Shown piece by piece: positions 5,739 through 13,260 of a stretch of DNA of 16,417 nucleotides. This DNA is from CAYTOJ01 sp964439415 (GTDB lineage Bacteria; Pseudomonadota; Alphaproteobacteria; Rickettsiales; CAZAGG01), in NCBI GenBank assembly GCA_964439415.1, contig CAYTOJ010000035.1, forward strand, positions 1 through 16,417, in the 5' to 3' direction. The notes beneath the pieces were generated by a model that was not told the origin of the DNA, ran no database searches, and worked only from the letters and a program-made list of their open reading frames with translations. The translations under genes were made by a program, and so were the position numbers. Position 1 is the stretch's first letter; every line of letters starts with the position of its first letter.

Positions 5739-7094
5739 ATGAAAAACAAAACGCAAAACACAGCATGTTTGATTGCCGCCTTGCTTGTTACAACTGCTGT
5801 ATCAGCGCCTGCATCGGCACTTTCCTTCAGGGAAGCTTTAAAAGCGGCATATGAGAATAATCCTGATCTAAACGCTGAGCGATCTAACCTGAAAGTAACA
5901 GATGAGCGGGTAAATCAGGCTTTCTCAGGATTCCTGCCGGATGCATCCTTCAGTGAAGCCAGGTACAGAATAAAGAACGATCTCAACACCAGGCAGAATG
6001 CTCAGTATGGTACTGTGCGTACACTAAGCATAACTGAGCCGATATTCAACGGCGGCTCCACCTGGCAGCGCCTCAATTCCGCACGCAGCCAGGTTATGGC
6101 GGCGCGGGAAGGTCTTCTTAATTCTGAGCAGCAGACCCTGCTTAATGCAATAATTGCTTATAATAATGTGCTGCGGGATACGGCAGTAGTGGAGCTCAGT
6201 AAATCCAACCGCGAAGTCTTGCGCAAGCGTATGGATATGAGCACGGAACGCTTTAAAGTTGGTGAGCTTACAAAAACTGACGTTGCACAATCAGAATCGC
6301 GTCTGTCATCATCAGTTGCTACTTTAGCGCAGGCTGAAGCTGACCTGGCTGCATCTAAAGCCTCATTTGTCAGGATTACTGGCTTAAAACCGGAAGGCCT
6401 TGAGCAGGATGTGCCATTACTTGGTACAGAGCCGGAGGATGTAGACATGGCGCTGAAAACAGCCATGGGCTATAACCCCAATATACGCTCGGCGGTTTAT
6501 CAGCAGAAGAGTGCTAAAAGTGATGTCTACGCAGCAGCGGGTGATTTACTGCCAAGTGTGCGTTTGGTGGCTTCCAAAAGCACCAATGATAATGTCAGCC
6601 CGTTTATTCGTGGCGCTGAGGATGAAAAGCGCGTAGGCGTAGTTTTAAACGTTCCGATATATCAGAACGGCGGCATTAATTATTCCCGCCTCAGAGCCGC
6701 CAGGGGTATTGCGGAGAGCCGAAAATACGATGTAACTGCCAGCAGGGATGAAGCAACAGGTGCAGTAATAGAAGCGTGGGAGCGTCTGAGAGCGGCCAGA
6801 TCAGCAATAGAATCAAACAAGCAGGCGGTAAAGGCGACTGAACTGGCGGTGGAAGGCACACAGATGGAGGCTGATCTTGGAACCCGCACCACTCTGGAAG
6901 TACTGGATACACAGCAGGAACTGTTCCTGACCAAAGTTAACCTGGTGCGGTCGGAGCGTGATGCAAGAGTGGCCTATTACACATTGCTTGCCAACATGGG
7001 GCAGCTAACTGCTAATCGGCTGGATCTGGGCGCAAAAATCTACAACCCCCGCAAGAACTATAACAAGGTGAAGTATCAACCGATTGGCTGGTGA
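5739..7094 (+). CDS. tolC: TolC-family outer membrane channel protein
   Basis: This 451-residue protein has a signal peptide (residues 1-27, cleavage after ASA) and two outer-membrane-efflux (OEP) repeats, about 28-220 and 235-425. The internal duplication is visible in EPIFNGGSTWQRLNSA and VPIYQNGGINYSRLRAA. It also has the conserved TRTTLEVLDTQQELF near the end. It forms the trimeric channel through which type I secretion and RND efflux pumps discharge. No pump or adaptor gene is nearby, so it may serve several. It follows the methyltransferase gene by 10 nt with no clear Shine-Dalgarno, implying coupled translation. In related genomes popZ and valS often follow; here a repeat-filled gap does. 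Confidence 0.93.
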   Translation: MKNKTQNTACLIAALLVTTAVSAPASALSFREALKAAYENNPDLNAERSNLKVTDERVNQAFSGFLPDASFSEARYRIKNDLNTRQNAQYGTVRTLSITEPIFNGGSTWQRLNSARSQVMAAREGLLNSEQQTLLNAIIAYNNVLRDTAVVELSKSNREVLRKRMDMSTERFKVGELTKTDVAQSESRLSSSVATLAQAEADLAASKASFVRITGLKPEGLEQDVPLLGTEPEDVDMALKTAMGYNPNIRSAVYQQKSAKSDVYAAAGDLLPSVRLVASKSTNDNVSPFIRGAEDEKRVGVVLNVPIYQNGGINYSRLRAARGIAESRKYDVTASRDEATGAVIEAWERLRAARSAIESNKQAVKATELAVEGTQMEADLGTRTTLEVLDTQQELFLTKVNLVRSERDARVAYYTLLANMGQLTANRLDLGAKIYNPRKNYNKVKYQPIGW

Positions 7095-7101
7095 GATTAA
7101 T

Positions 7102-7171
7102 ACGTCAGGACTATTTCCGCCCCGTATCAGTAAAATTGTGCAATTAAAAAATTGCCGGAGACTCCTGACGT
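7102..7171 (+). terminator. Inverted repeat downstream of tolC, possible transcript end structure
   Basis: acgtcagga (7102-7110) pairs with tcctgacgt (7163-7171). The loop of 52 nt holds a smaller perfect palindrome, caatt-aaaa-aattg (7141-7154). It lies directly after the tolC stop. There is no T-tract, so it may stabilise the 3' end rather than terminate. Confidence 0.4.
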
Positions 7172-7300
7172 TGCGGCTGGACACCATGTCTCAATGGTTT
7201 ATATTGTCAACGCAGTATGGGGAAATGTGCAACAAGAAGTCTGCCGGATTGTAATTAATTTTTTATAATAGTTGTGCATAATGATTTGTGGTTAGTATAC

Positions 7301-7446
7301 TAGACTTCTTTCGGAACTCTACTGCGCTGGCAAATTTGCTTGTCGCTGTGCTTCTCGAATCCGCATGTACTTCTTTGTACACTTGCGTTTCTGCGATGCT
7401 CGCTTCGCGCACTTTGCTCACCGCAGCGAGTTGCGAAAGAAGTCTA
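7301..7446. mobile_element. MITE-like 146-bp inverted-repeat element
   Basis: Ends tagacttctttcg (7301-7313) and cgaaagaagtcta (7434-7446) are perfect 13-bp inverted repeats. The outermost TA could be a target duplication, as in the IS630/Tc1 class. A weaker inner pairing (aactctactgcgctgg region with ccgcagcgagtt) extends the stem. It has no coding capacity. Directly after it, 7451-7466 shares 16 nt with the H3 loop at 4910-4925. Directly before it is tatac, so it seems to interrupt an H3-like module. A transposase source is not visible. Confidence 0.55.
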
Positions 7447-7606
7447 CTCCTCGCGTTTCAAGAGTGAAATTTTCTTGCGACCGAAGGGAGCGCGTTGGCG
7501 CGGCGGGGGAAGCGCAGGGCGCGGGGGCGGAAGCCACTTAGTATAAAAAAACATACCCCTGAAATGACATAATTCAACCACACTCTTTAGACGATAGGGG
7601 TTATAC
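7447..7606. repeat. Decayed repeat remnants and GC-rich tract upstream of the small gene
   Basis: Positions 7451-7466 are an H3-loop remnant (tcgcgtttcaagagtg). Positions 7475-7540 are a very G-rich tract unlike the rest of the window. Positions 7541-7606 form a loose palindrome (gtataa 7541-7546 with ttatac 7601-7606, cccct 7556-7560 with agggg 7596-7600) and contain cactctt, so they may be a worn H1. No gene is supported here. Confidence 0.4.
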
Positions 7607-7619
7607 ATGGAAAGAGACT

Positions 7620-7871
7620 ATGTCTTTGCATTCTGAAATTGAGGCTTTTAAAGCAATGAATGATGAGCTAATAAGCCACCATATGGGAAAATTTGTTCTT
7701 TTTCACCAAGGGAACTTTATTGGGGCTTTTGATACTTTTCATAACGCTGGTTCTGAGGCGGCGAAATTACGTCTGCCTAAAGACACTTTTTTAATCAGAC
7801 AGGTCGGAGCGCCAACCACAATTCCATTGCCTGCATCAATCCAGTATCGGGTAATTCATGCCGCTGATTGA
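7620..7871 (+). CDS. Small hypothetical protein (DUF5678-like), partner of the retropepsin-like protease
   Basis: This 83-residue soluble protein has no signal peptide or membrane segment. The part GKFVLFHQGNFIGAFDTF (residues 23-40) resembles the short DUF5678-type beta-hairpin motif. It is followed by an Ala/Glu helix and a C-terminal PLPASIQYRV stretch. ggaaagag precedes the ATG at normal distance. An ATG 14 nt upstream is in another frame and stops quickly. The next gene, 26 nt downstream, encodes a retropepsin-fold protease. From memory the two kinds of gene occur together in other bacteria, which suggests the small protein assists or is a substrate of the protease. Function is unknown. 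Confidence 0.7.
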   Translation: MSLHSEIEAFKAMNDELISHHMGKFVLFHQGNFIGAFDTFHNAGSEAAKLRLPKDTFLIRQVGAPTTIPLPASIQYRVIHAAD

Positions 7872-7897
7872 AGCAGGCTTTTTAACCAGGAGATGGT

Positions 7898-8335
7898 TTG
7901 CCAGACTCTCATTCATTGATTCAGTGGGGGCCGACTATAAGTGTTTCAGTGTCTGAATATGTACCCAAAGAAATCCTTATCCAGGATAAGGTCGCCAGAA
8001 CAAAGACTGTACATGCCTTGATAGATACCGGGGCTATTGATAGCTGTATAGACAAGAACCTTGCTGAGGAACTAGGACTGCCGAAGGTAGACGAGGTTTC
8101 CGTAGCAGGGGCAAATGGAGCAACCAATCAGCCGATTTATATGGGAATAATAACGTCTCCCGATCTTGATTTACTAAACTTCGGCAGATTCATTGGCGTA
8201 GACTTGAAAGATGGCGGCCAACAACACGACGTTCTAATCGGAAGAACGTTCTTACGTCATGTTATAATGATATACGATGGAATTCGTTCTCAGGTTTCTA
8301 TTGCCTCGCCAGTACTACCGATGCTTCAGATATAA
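7898..8335 (+). CDS. Retropepsin-like aspartic protease
   Basis: This 145-residue protein is the size of a single retropepsin domain, so an active enzyme would be a homodimer. The catalytic motif is ALIDTGAIDSCI with Asp43-Thr44-Gly45. The second family signature, DVLIGRTFLRHVIMIYDG, supplies the hydrophobic-hydrophobic-Gly flap-side strand. No signal peptide or membrane anchor is seen, so it is probably cytoplasmic, unlike the membrane-anchored SpoIIGA or PerP types. The start is TTG at 7898, chosen because AGGAG (7888-7892) stands 5 nt before it; the ATG at 7893 is out of frame and short. It is second in a two-gene unit with the gene at 7620. The substrate is unknown. Confidence 0.78.
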   Translation: MPDSHSLIQWGPTISVSVSEYVPKEILIQDKVARTKTVHALIDTGAIDSCIDKNLAEELGLPKVDEVSVAGANGATNQPIYMGIITSPDLDLLNFGRFIGVDLKDGGQQHDVLIGRTFLRHVIMIYDGIRSQVSIASPVLPMLQI

Positions 8336-8370
8336 ATAGCGCAAAGGGAATCCGTTAGAACAAAGATTTC

Positions 8371-8545
8371 GTAACTCCCCAGGTATCGGTGCTGCCTATC
8401 AGCTTCCCCCACCGGGCACAAAGGGGGCTAGGGGGGGGCTTTCTTACCAAAGCAGACCAACACATCCCCCCCCCCTTAATCCCCCTATGCTCGCGGTGGG
8501 GGAGACAAGCAACGTACATCCAGGCCAGCAAACCTGGGGAGTTAC
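8371..8545. repeat. 175-bp long inverted-repeat element
   Basis: The ends gtaactccccaggt (8371-8384) and acctggggagttac (8532-8545) pair perfectly over 14 bp. Further in, cccccaccg (8406-8414) pairs with cggtggggg (8494-8502), and an 8-G run (8431-8438) faces a 10-C run (8466-8475), so most of the element folds on itself. It is noncoding; open frames across it are low-complexity. The same ends occur in a miniature hairpin at 11638-11669. It is probably a small non-autonomous or REP-like element. Confidence 0.7.
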
Positions 8546-8561
8546 AAGATTTCTTAGTTGT

Positions 8562-8598
8562 TATATACCATCGCACTTCAAGGGTGCGATAGATATAG
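8562..8598 (+). repeat. Solo H1 hairpin, degenerate
   Basis: Reads tatacca-tcgcac-ttcaagg-gtgcga-tagatata. The inner stem atcgcac/gtgcgat is intact, and the outer tata ends remain with mismatches. It is an isolated H1 module of the palindromic family, 17 nt from the long inverted repeat. Confidence 0.65.
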
Positions 8599-8721
8599 CT
8601 GAATAGTTGCTGGCAGGTGAGAAACAATGATTTTGGTTTCAGCAGCAACAAATCAAACGGGGCAACTGCGCCGGATGTCATCGCTATTCAGGAGAGGTAG
8701 GTGAGTTTGTCTGAAGGATAT
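8599..8721. other. Non-coding spacer before the ArsR-type gene
   Basis: No gene is supported. Nested short inverted repeats are present (ctgaatag 8599-8606 with ctattcag 8684-8691; gttgctg 8606-8612 with cagcaac 8643-8649). They could form a long imperfect hairpin at the 3' side of the regulator gene, but no T-tract makes a terminator convincing. Confidence 0.3.
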
Positions 8722-9036
8722 TCAGCTGCTCTCTTTCGCTTTTCGCGCACTTTCTTTTCGGAGTGGACGGCGTATAGGGCAAACTTCTTGTAAATAACCG
8801 TCCAGCGTATTGACGATATGCTCCTGTACAATGCTGTAATGGATATATTGACCTTTTTTCTCTCCCTTTATCAACCCGGCATCTTCCAGGATACTTAAAT
8901 GCTTAGATAAAGATGGTTTGGTCATATCAAACCGTTCAGCTATCTCACCCGCCGTCATGGATGATTTTGACAGATAGGCAAGAATCCTAAGCCTTGGATC
9001 GGAAGCCAATGCCTGAAATATTTTGGCCGTTGCCAT
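8722..9036 (-). CDS. ArsR-family winged-helix transcriptional regulator (SdpR-like)
   Basis: This 104-residue protein has a winged-helix DNA-binding domain typical of ArsR/SmtB regulators: FQALASDPRLRILAYL at 7-22, then the helix-turn-helix MTAGEIAERFDMTKPSLSKHLSILEDAGLI at 27-56 (quoted in part only: TKPSLSKHLSILEDAGLI is the recognition region), then the wing GEKKGQYIHYSI. The CxC metal-binding motif of metal-sensing members is missing, so a non-metal signal or autorepression as in the SdpR group is more likely. It is divergent from the DCC-DUF4166 gene across a short shared control region containing an inverted repeat, and is the likely regulator of that operon. The basic C-terminal tail (RKESARKAK) is an extension. 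Confidence 0.88.
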   Translation of the reverse strand: MATAKIFQALASDPRLRILAYLSKSSMTAGEIAERFDMTKPSLSKHLSILEDAGLIKGEKKGQYIHYSIVQEHIVNTLDGYLQEVCPIRRPLRKESARKAKESS

Positions 9037-9061
9037 AATTTTTTTACCTTCATTTAGCCTA

Positions 9062-9105
9062 TTGACTAATTACCAGGGAGTGTATATAATTAGCTTATTA
9101 GTTAA
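9062..9105 (+). promoter_or_regulatory. Strong sigma70-type promoter and candidate ArsR-type operator
   Basis: TTGACT (9062-9067), 17 nt, TATAAT (9085-9090): near-consensus and ideally spaced for the DCC-DUF4166 gene, start of transcription about 9097. An inverted pair, ttgactaat (9062-9070) with attagttaa (9097-9105), one mismatch, brackets the whole promoter. It would place a dimeric repressor over -35 and start site. Binding by the divergent ArsR-type protein is inference. Confidence 0.65.
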
Positions 9106-9145
9106 GTATAATAACAATACGGCTAAAAGTCAATTGGGGATGATT

Positions 9146-10153
9146 ATGCAGGCAATACAACATAAACCAGCTCCTCAAATTGATGCCTTGTACGATGGTA
9201 AATGCCCATTATGCCAATTCGGTGTAAGGAATTACAAATTAGATGAAGCACATGGTCAACTGAACATCGTTGACATGCGTAAAGTTAGTGCGATCAAAGC
9301 GGAAGCAATTGCCAGAGGGTTTGATCTAGACAGAAGCGTTGTTATCAAAAGCGGCGATGATTTTTACGAAGCTGGAGATGCCATGCATTTCATGGCAATG
9401 CGTGCAGATCGCAGCACATGGATGGGTCGCCAAATCTATCGCATCTTTCGTTCAAAAACGCGCAGCCGGTTGCTCTACCCGATTCTACGCACTGCACGCC
9501 TTGGTCTGCTATGGCTGCGGAAGATTCCGAAAATAAGCGAAGAAGATGCGGAGCGTAAAGAGAGCTCTATCAAAAAGCTGTTAGGCGATGACTGGGCAAA
9601 ACTACATCCTAATGTACAGCAGCGTTTTGCTACCGAGCCTACTGTACGTGAGCATGTGTTTTATCGCGGAAAAATGGAAACGGTTGAATGTTCTTTTTTA
9701 GGTAAAATCTTTGCCCACCTCACGCGCCTTATTGCTAATCCTCTGACTCCCTATGAAGGCGAAAATGTCAGCATGGATGTTCTGCTCTACCGCAAAACAG
9801 GGTTGGCTGGCGTATATTGGCGGCGCACCTATTATTATGCAGGCCGCGCCCCCTATACTGTGACATCTGTAAAACGTACAGATAGCAAAGGCCGCATGAC
9901 AGAATGCGTAGGTGCTGGCTTCGGTATGGTACTGGATGTAACGGCTGAGGATGAAAACCTGCATTTCCGCAGCACACGTTATTTCTGGCAGCTTGGAAAA
10001 CTATGCATCCCCCTGCCGCATATACTCACACCTGGCAAAACGCATGTCATTCATGAGGATCTGCGAGGCGGAAACTTCCGTTTCACCATTTCCATGACGC
10101 ATAAATATCTGGGGCGTACCTTTTATCAAACCGGCATATTCACGGAGGAATGA
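9146..10153 (+). CDS. DCC thiol-disulfide domain / DUF4166 fusion protein
   Basis: This 335-residue protein has two parts. Residues 13-125 are a DCC (DUF393) domain with the redox motif YDGKCPLC (Cys20, Cys23), a thioredoxin-like fold predicted to do thiol-disulfide exchange. Residues about 145-333 match DUF4166, of unknown function. There is no signal peptide, so it is probably cytoplasmic or membrane-associated through its partner. The open frame extends back to 9023, but that runs through the promoter and the divergent gene. The ATG at 9146 has GGGGA 5 nt before it and is preferred over the ATG at 9140. It is followed one base later by the TM-SDR gene (GAGGA site inside its end), so the two are coupled. 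The fusion order suggests DUF4166 acts in a redox step. Confidence 0.82.
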   Translation: MQAIQHKPAPQIDALYDGKCPLCQFGVRNYKLDEAHGQLNIVDMRKVSAIKAEAIARGFDLDRSVVIKSGDDFYEAGDAMHFMAMRADRSTWMGRQIYRIFRSKTRSRLLYPILRTARLGLLWLRKIPKISEEDAERKESSIKKLLGDDWAKLHPNVQQRFATEPTVREHVFYRGKMETVECSFLGKIFAHLTRLIANPLTPYEGENVSMDVLLYRKTGLAGVYWRRTYYYAGRAPYTVTSVKRTDSKGRMTECVGAGFGMVLDVTAEDENLHFRSTRYFWQLGKLCIPLPHILTPGKTHVIHEDLRGGNFRFTISMTHKYLGRTFYQTGIFTEE

Positions 10154-10154
10154 G

Positions 10155-11606
10155 ATGGAAACACTACTCATTATTTTCGCCGTACAGGGCTTGCTGGGCG
10201 CATTCGATACTATTTATCACCATGAGCTTACGCAGCGGCTACCGTGGCGGCAGACAGCGGCTAGAGAACTAAAGCTGCATGGTGTACGGAATTTCTTTTA
10301 CAGCATTATATTTCTGTCTCTGGCGTGGGTGGCGTGGAATGGTATATTTGCTTGGGTTTTTGCTGCCATGCTGGTGGTAGAAGTTATTATTACGCTGATG
10401 GATTTCGTGGAGGAAGACCAGACCCGTAAACTACCTGCGACAGAACGTGTTACTCATACCATACTGGCACTGAATTACGGCATTATCCTTGCGCTTCTAG
10501 CTCCCATCCTATGGCAGTGGTCGCAGCAACCCACCAGCTTTACAGCACTGAATTCTGGTATTCTGTCATGGATCATGACGCTTTACGCCACAGGCGTTTT
10601 CATATGGGGTTGGCGTGATTTGTTGCGTGGCTTGTCGTGGTCTAAAAAAAGTAAAAAATCACCACTTCACATTGAAATGCTCACTAAACCGCACCAGCGC
10701 ATTTTGGTGACTGGTGGTACGGGTTTTATCGGCAAACCGCTCTGTCAGGCGTTAATTGACCAAGGGCATTACATCACCATCGTTACACGCAATATGGAAA
10801 AAGCCTCCAGCTTGTTTCATGGTCGTATAACCTTGGTCGAATCTTTGAATGCACTGAATCAACACGATGTCTTTGATGCCGTAATAAATCTGGCGGGCGA
10901 ACCCATAAGTCAGCGGTGGTCGGCTAAATCTCAAGCTCAAATGCTGGATAGCAGAATTAAGACGACTGAAGAATTAATCGCATTTATGAAGCGAGTAAAC
11001 CATAAGCCATCGGTGTTTATTAGCGGATCGGCAATTGGAATATATGGTACGGATGAGGCGAAAGCATTTACCGAGGATACTCCTGCATCACATGATATAG
11101 TCGGCGCATTCCCAAGAGAGATTTGTGAACAATGGGAAGCAATAGCGAAAGAAGCCGAAGGCTTAGGTGTACGAACATGCTTGTTGCGGACAGGAATTGT
11201 TTTGGAAACGGATGGTGGAGCCTTAGCGCAAATGCTTTTTCCTTTTGAATTTGGTTTAGGCGGGGCAATGGGCAGCGGCAAGCAATGGTTCTCCTGGATT
11301 CATCGGGATGATCTTATCCGCCTTATTATCCACCTGATAAACAATGAGAGCGTGCATGGTGCTGTTAACGCTACTGCGCCGGAACCTGTAATAAACAAAG
11401 CGTTCAGCTGTGCTTTGGGTAAAGCTATGAGAAGGCCAGCAATACTCCCGCTTCCTGCATTCCAAGTAAAATTGCTATTTGGAAAAATGGGACAGACACT
11501 TCTACTGGCGGGGCAGAAAGTAATTCCACAAAAAGCACTGAGTAGCGGATTTATCTATGACTACCCTACTATAGACGATGCGCTACAACACATATTCAGG
11601 AGGTAA
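10155..11606 (+). CDS. Membrane-anchored TIGR01777-family epimerase/SDR fusion
   Basis: This 483-residue two-part protein has an N-terminal domain (1-160) with about four membrane helices (47-60, 66-83, 104-120, 137-153). It has conserved-looking polar residues near the membrane: TIYHHE (20-24), LHGVRN (41-46), DFVEED (83-88) and ERVTHT (97-102). The C-terminal domain (181-483) is an atypical short-chain dehydrogenase of the TIGR01777/YfcH/SDR39U1 group: Rossmann motif TGGTGFIG (186-193), INLAGEPI (244-251), and a SGSAIGIYG stretch (290-298) in place of the usual YxxxK, with the DUF1731-type tail. NAD(P) binding is predicted; the substrate is unknown. Coupled to the DCC-DUF4166 gene. Confidence 0.82.
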   Translation: METLLIIFAVQGLLGAFDTIYHHELTQRLPWRQTAARELKLHGVRNFFYSIIFLSLAWVAWNGIFAWVFAAMLVVEVIITLMDFVEEDQTRKLPATERVTHTILALNYGIILALLAPILWQWSQQPTSFTALNSGILSWIMTLYATGVFIWGWRDLLRGLSWSKKSKKSPLHIEMLTKPHQRILVTGGTGFIGKPLCQALIDQGHYITIVTRNMEKASSLFHGRITLVESLNALNQHDVFDAVINLAGEPISQRWSAKSQAQMLDSRIKTTEELIAFMKRVNHKPSVFISGSAIGIYGTDEAKAFTEDTPASHDIVGAFPREICEQWEAIAKEAEGLGVRTCLLRTGIVLETDGGALAQMLFPFEFGLGGAMGSGKQWFSWIHRDDLIRLIIHLINNESVHGAVNATAPEPVINKAFSCALGKAMRRPAILPLPAFQVKLLFGKMGQTLLLAGQKVIPQKALSSGFIYDYPTIDDALQHIFRR

Positions 11607-11637
11607 ACATCTGCATCTTGTTCGTATCGCCCATTTA

Positions 11638-11669
11638 TAACTCCCCAGACCGGCAGACCTGGGTAGTTA
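11638..11669. repeat. Mini inverted repeat with the ends of the 8371-8545 element
   Basis: taactccccag (11638-11648) and ctgggtagtta (11659-11669) pair over 11 positions with one mismatch around a 10-nt loop. The end sequence is the same as that of the 175-bp element. It lies between convergent genes (SDR and degP), where it could act as a shared transcript end, but there is no T-run on either side. Confidence 0.55.
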
Positions 11670-11687
11670 CCTTTTATGTTTTACCAG

Positions 11688-13187
11688 TTATTCCACCGGC
11701 AGGGTTATGAAGGCGGTTTCGTTTTTGCGTAATAAGCGTATGAGGACATTTTTACGGCCTGATTTTTTAGCCTCGGCTACGCGGCGCACGAAGTCCTCAG
11801 CTGTTTTAACATCCTCATCCCCTACGCGGGTGATAATATCATAAGGTTGCAGGCCGCGCTCCAGCGCTGCGCTTTCAGCGGCTATATCCAGCACTATCAC
11901 GCCGCTTATGACTTCATCCAGATTCAGTTCCCTGCGGATCGCGTTATTAATGCTGCTTATGGTAAGCCCCATAGCCTTGCTGGTTTTATGGGCAAAGTCC
12001 TTATCCTGCTTGCCGGAACCCTCCTTAAGGTCAGCTTTTTCTTCATCTTCTTTAAGTGATCCGGTAACCAGATGCAAAGTTTTAGTCTGGCTGCCGCGCA
12101 TAACCTGCACTTCAACTTTTTTCCCCGAGTCAGTTTCCGCCACAATCCTGGGCAGGCGGCGCATATCGGAAACTGGTTTGCCGTTGAATTTCAGGATAAC
12201 ATCACCCGGCAGTATTCCGGCTTTGTTGGCCGGGCTGCCTTCCGCCACGGATACCACCATCGCACCCATGGATTCCTGCATCCCTAAGCTTTCCGCAATT
12301 TCAGGGGTTACGGTTTGAATTTTAACCCCCAGCCAGCCCCGTTTGGCTTTGCCGTATTGCTTTAGTTGCTCAATCACTGGCTGCGCCAGAGCCTGTGGCA
12401 CAGCAAAACCTATGCCGATATTAGCACCATTGGGGGAGAAAATAGCTGTATTGATGCCAATCACTTCGCCTTGGGTATTGAAAAGCGGCCCCCCTGAATT
12501 GCCACGATTTATAGCCGCATCAATTTGCAGGAAATCATCAAAAGGACCCGCGTAAATATCCCGCCCACGCGCTGAGATTATGCCAGCAGTTACCGTGCCA
12601 CCAAGGCCGAAGGGATTGCCGATTGCCAAAATCCAGTCCCCCACTTTCATTTTGTCGGAATCACCGAATTTCACATAGGGAAGCTTTCCACCCGCTTCAA
12701 TTTTCAGCAGTGCCAGATCAGTTGATTTATCCTTGCCGATTACTTTTGCTGTATATTGTTTATTATCCGGAAATTTCACCACTACTTCATCAGCATCGGC
12801 TATCACATGGTTATTGGTAACAATATAGCCTTCCGGGTCTATTACAAAGCCGGAACCTAAGGAAAACATCTTGCGCTCAGGCATGTCACCGCCGCCGCGC
12901 TGCATCCGGTTAAAGCGGTCAAAAAAGTCCTTGAATTCATTAAATGGTGAATCAGGTGGCAGTTCGGGGAAGAAAAATTCCGGCCCGATATTGCCGCCTT
13001 TTACCTTGCGCGTGCTGGATATATTCACCACCGCCGGGGTAAGCGGCTCGATTACAGATGCGAAACTCTCCGGCATGTGCTGCGCCATTGCGGTTGGATG
13101 CATAGCACCTGAAGCAAACACGCCAGCCATCAGCATGGCATACGCCAGTCTACGGGTGTTGCCTTTAAAGCCAAAGTTATTACGCAT
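11688..13187 (-). CDS. degP: Do-family periplasmic serine protease (DegP/HtrA type)
   Basis: This 499-residue protease-chaperone handles envelope protein quality control. A signal peptide (1-35, cleavage after AMA) is followed by the trypsin-like domain with the triad His127 (NNHVIAD), Asp157 (KSTDLALL) and Ser231 (GNSGGPL). Two PDZ domains follow, about 283-375 and 405-490, joined by a charged linker (378-400). Two PDZ domains fit DegP/DegQ/MucD rather than the one-PDZ DegS. The ATG is preceded by GGAGGTGAT (13202-13194), a nine-base perfect match to the 16S rRNA tail, so strong translation is expected. It is divergent from the prepilin peptidase gene, with 73 nt between. No RpoE- or RpoH-type promoter was recognised. 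Confidence 0.95.
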   Translation of the reverse strand: MRNNFGFKGNTRRLAYAMLMAGVFASGAMHPTAMAQHMPESFASVIEPLTPAVVNISSTRKVKGGNIGPEFFFPELPPDSPFNEFKDFFDRFNRMQRGGGDMPERKMFSLGSGFVIDPEGYIVTNNHVIADADEVVVKFPDNKQYTAKVIGKDKSTDLALLKIEAGGKLPYVKFGDSDKMKVGDWILAIGNPFGLGGTVTAGIISARGRDIYAGPFDDFLQIDAAINRGNSGGPLFNTQGEVIGINTAIFSPNGANIGIGFAVPQALAQPVIEQLKQYGKAKRGWLGVKIQTVTPEIAESLGMQESMGAMVVSVAEGSPANKAGILPGDVILKFNGKPVSDMRRLPRIVAETDSGKKVEVQVMRGSQTKTLHLVTGSLKEDEEKADLKEGSGKQDKDFAHKTSKAMGLTISSINNAIRRELNLDEVISGVIVLDIAAESAALERGLQPYDIITRVGDEDVKTAEDFVRRVAEAKKSGRKNVLIRLLRKNETAFITLPVE

Positions 13188-13260
13188 CTATTTATCACCT
13201 CCGCAATTCATTATTAACCCGACCAGCTTAGTTGTAACTATATACAAATAAGCAAATGGT

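Noticed and set aside
7340..7546. 68-residue frame between tolC and the small gene
   Set aside because: It spans the MITE-like element and a G-rich tract; composition is low-complexity and there is no ribosome site.
8355..8681. Overlapping frames on both strands in the 8.4-8.7 kb gap
   Set aside because: They are translations of the long inverted repeat and its G and C runs.
9023..9145. N-terminal extension of the DCC-DUF4166 gene to 9023
   Set aside because: It would overlap the divergent regulator gene and translate the -35/-10 region; the ATG at 9146 has a well-placed ribosome site.
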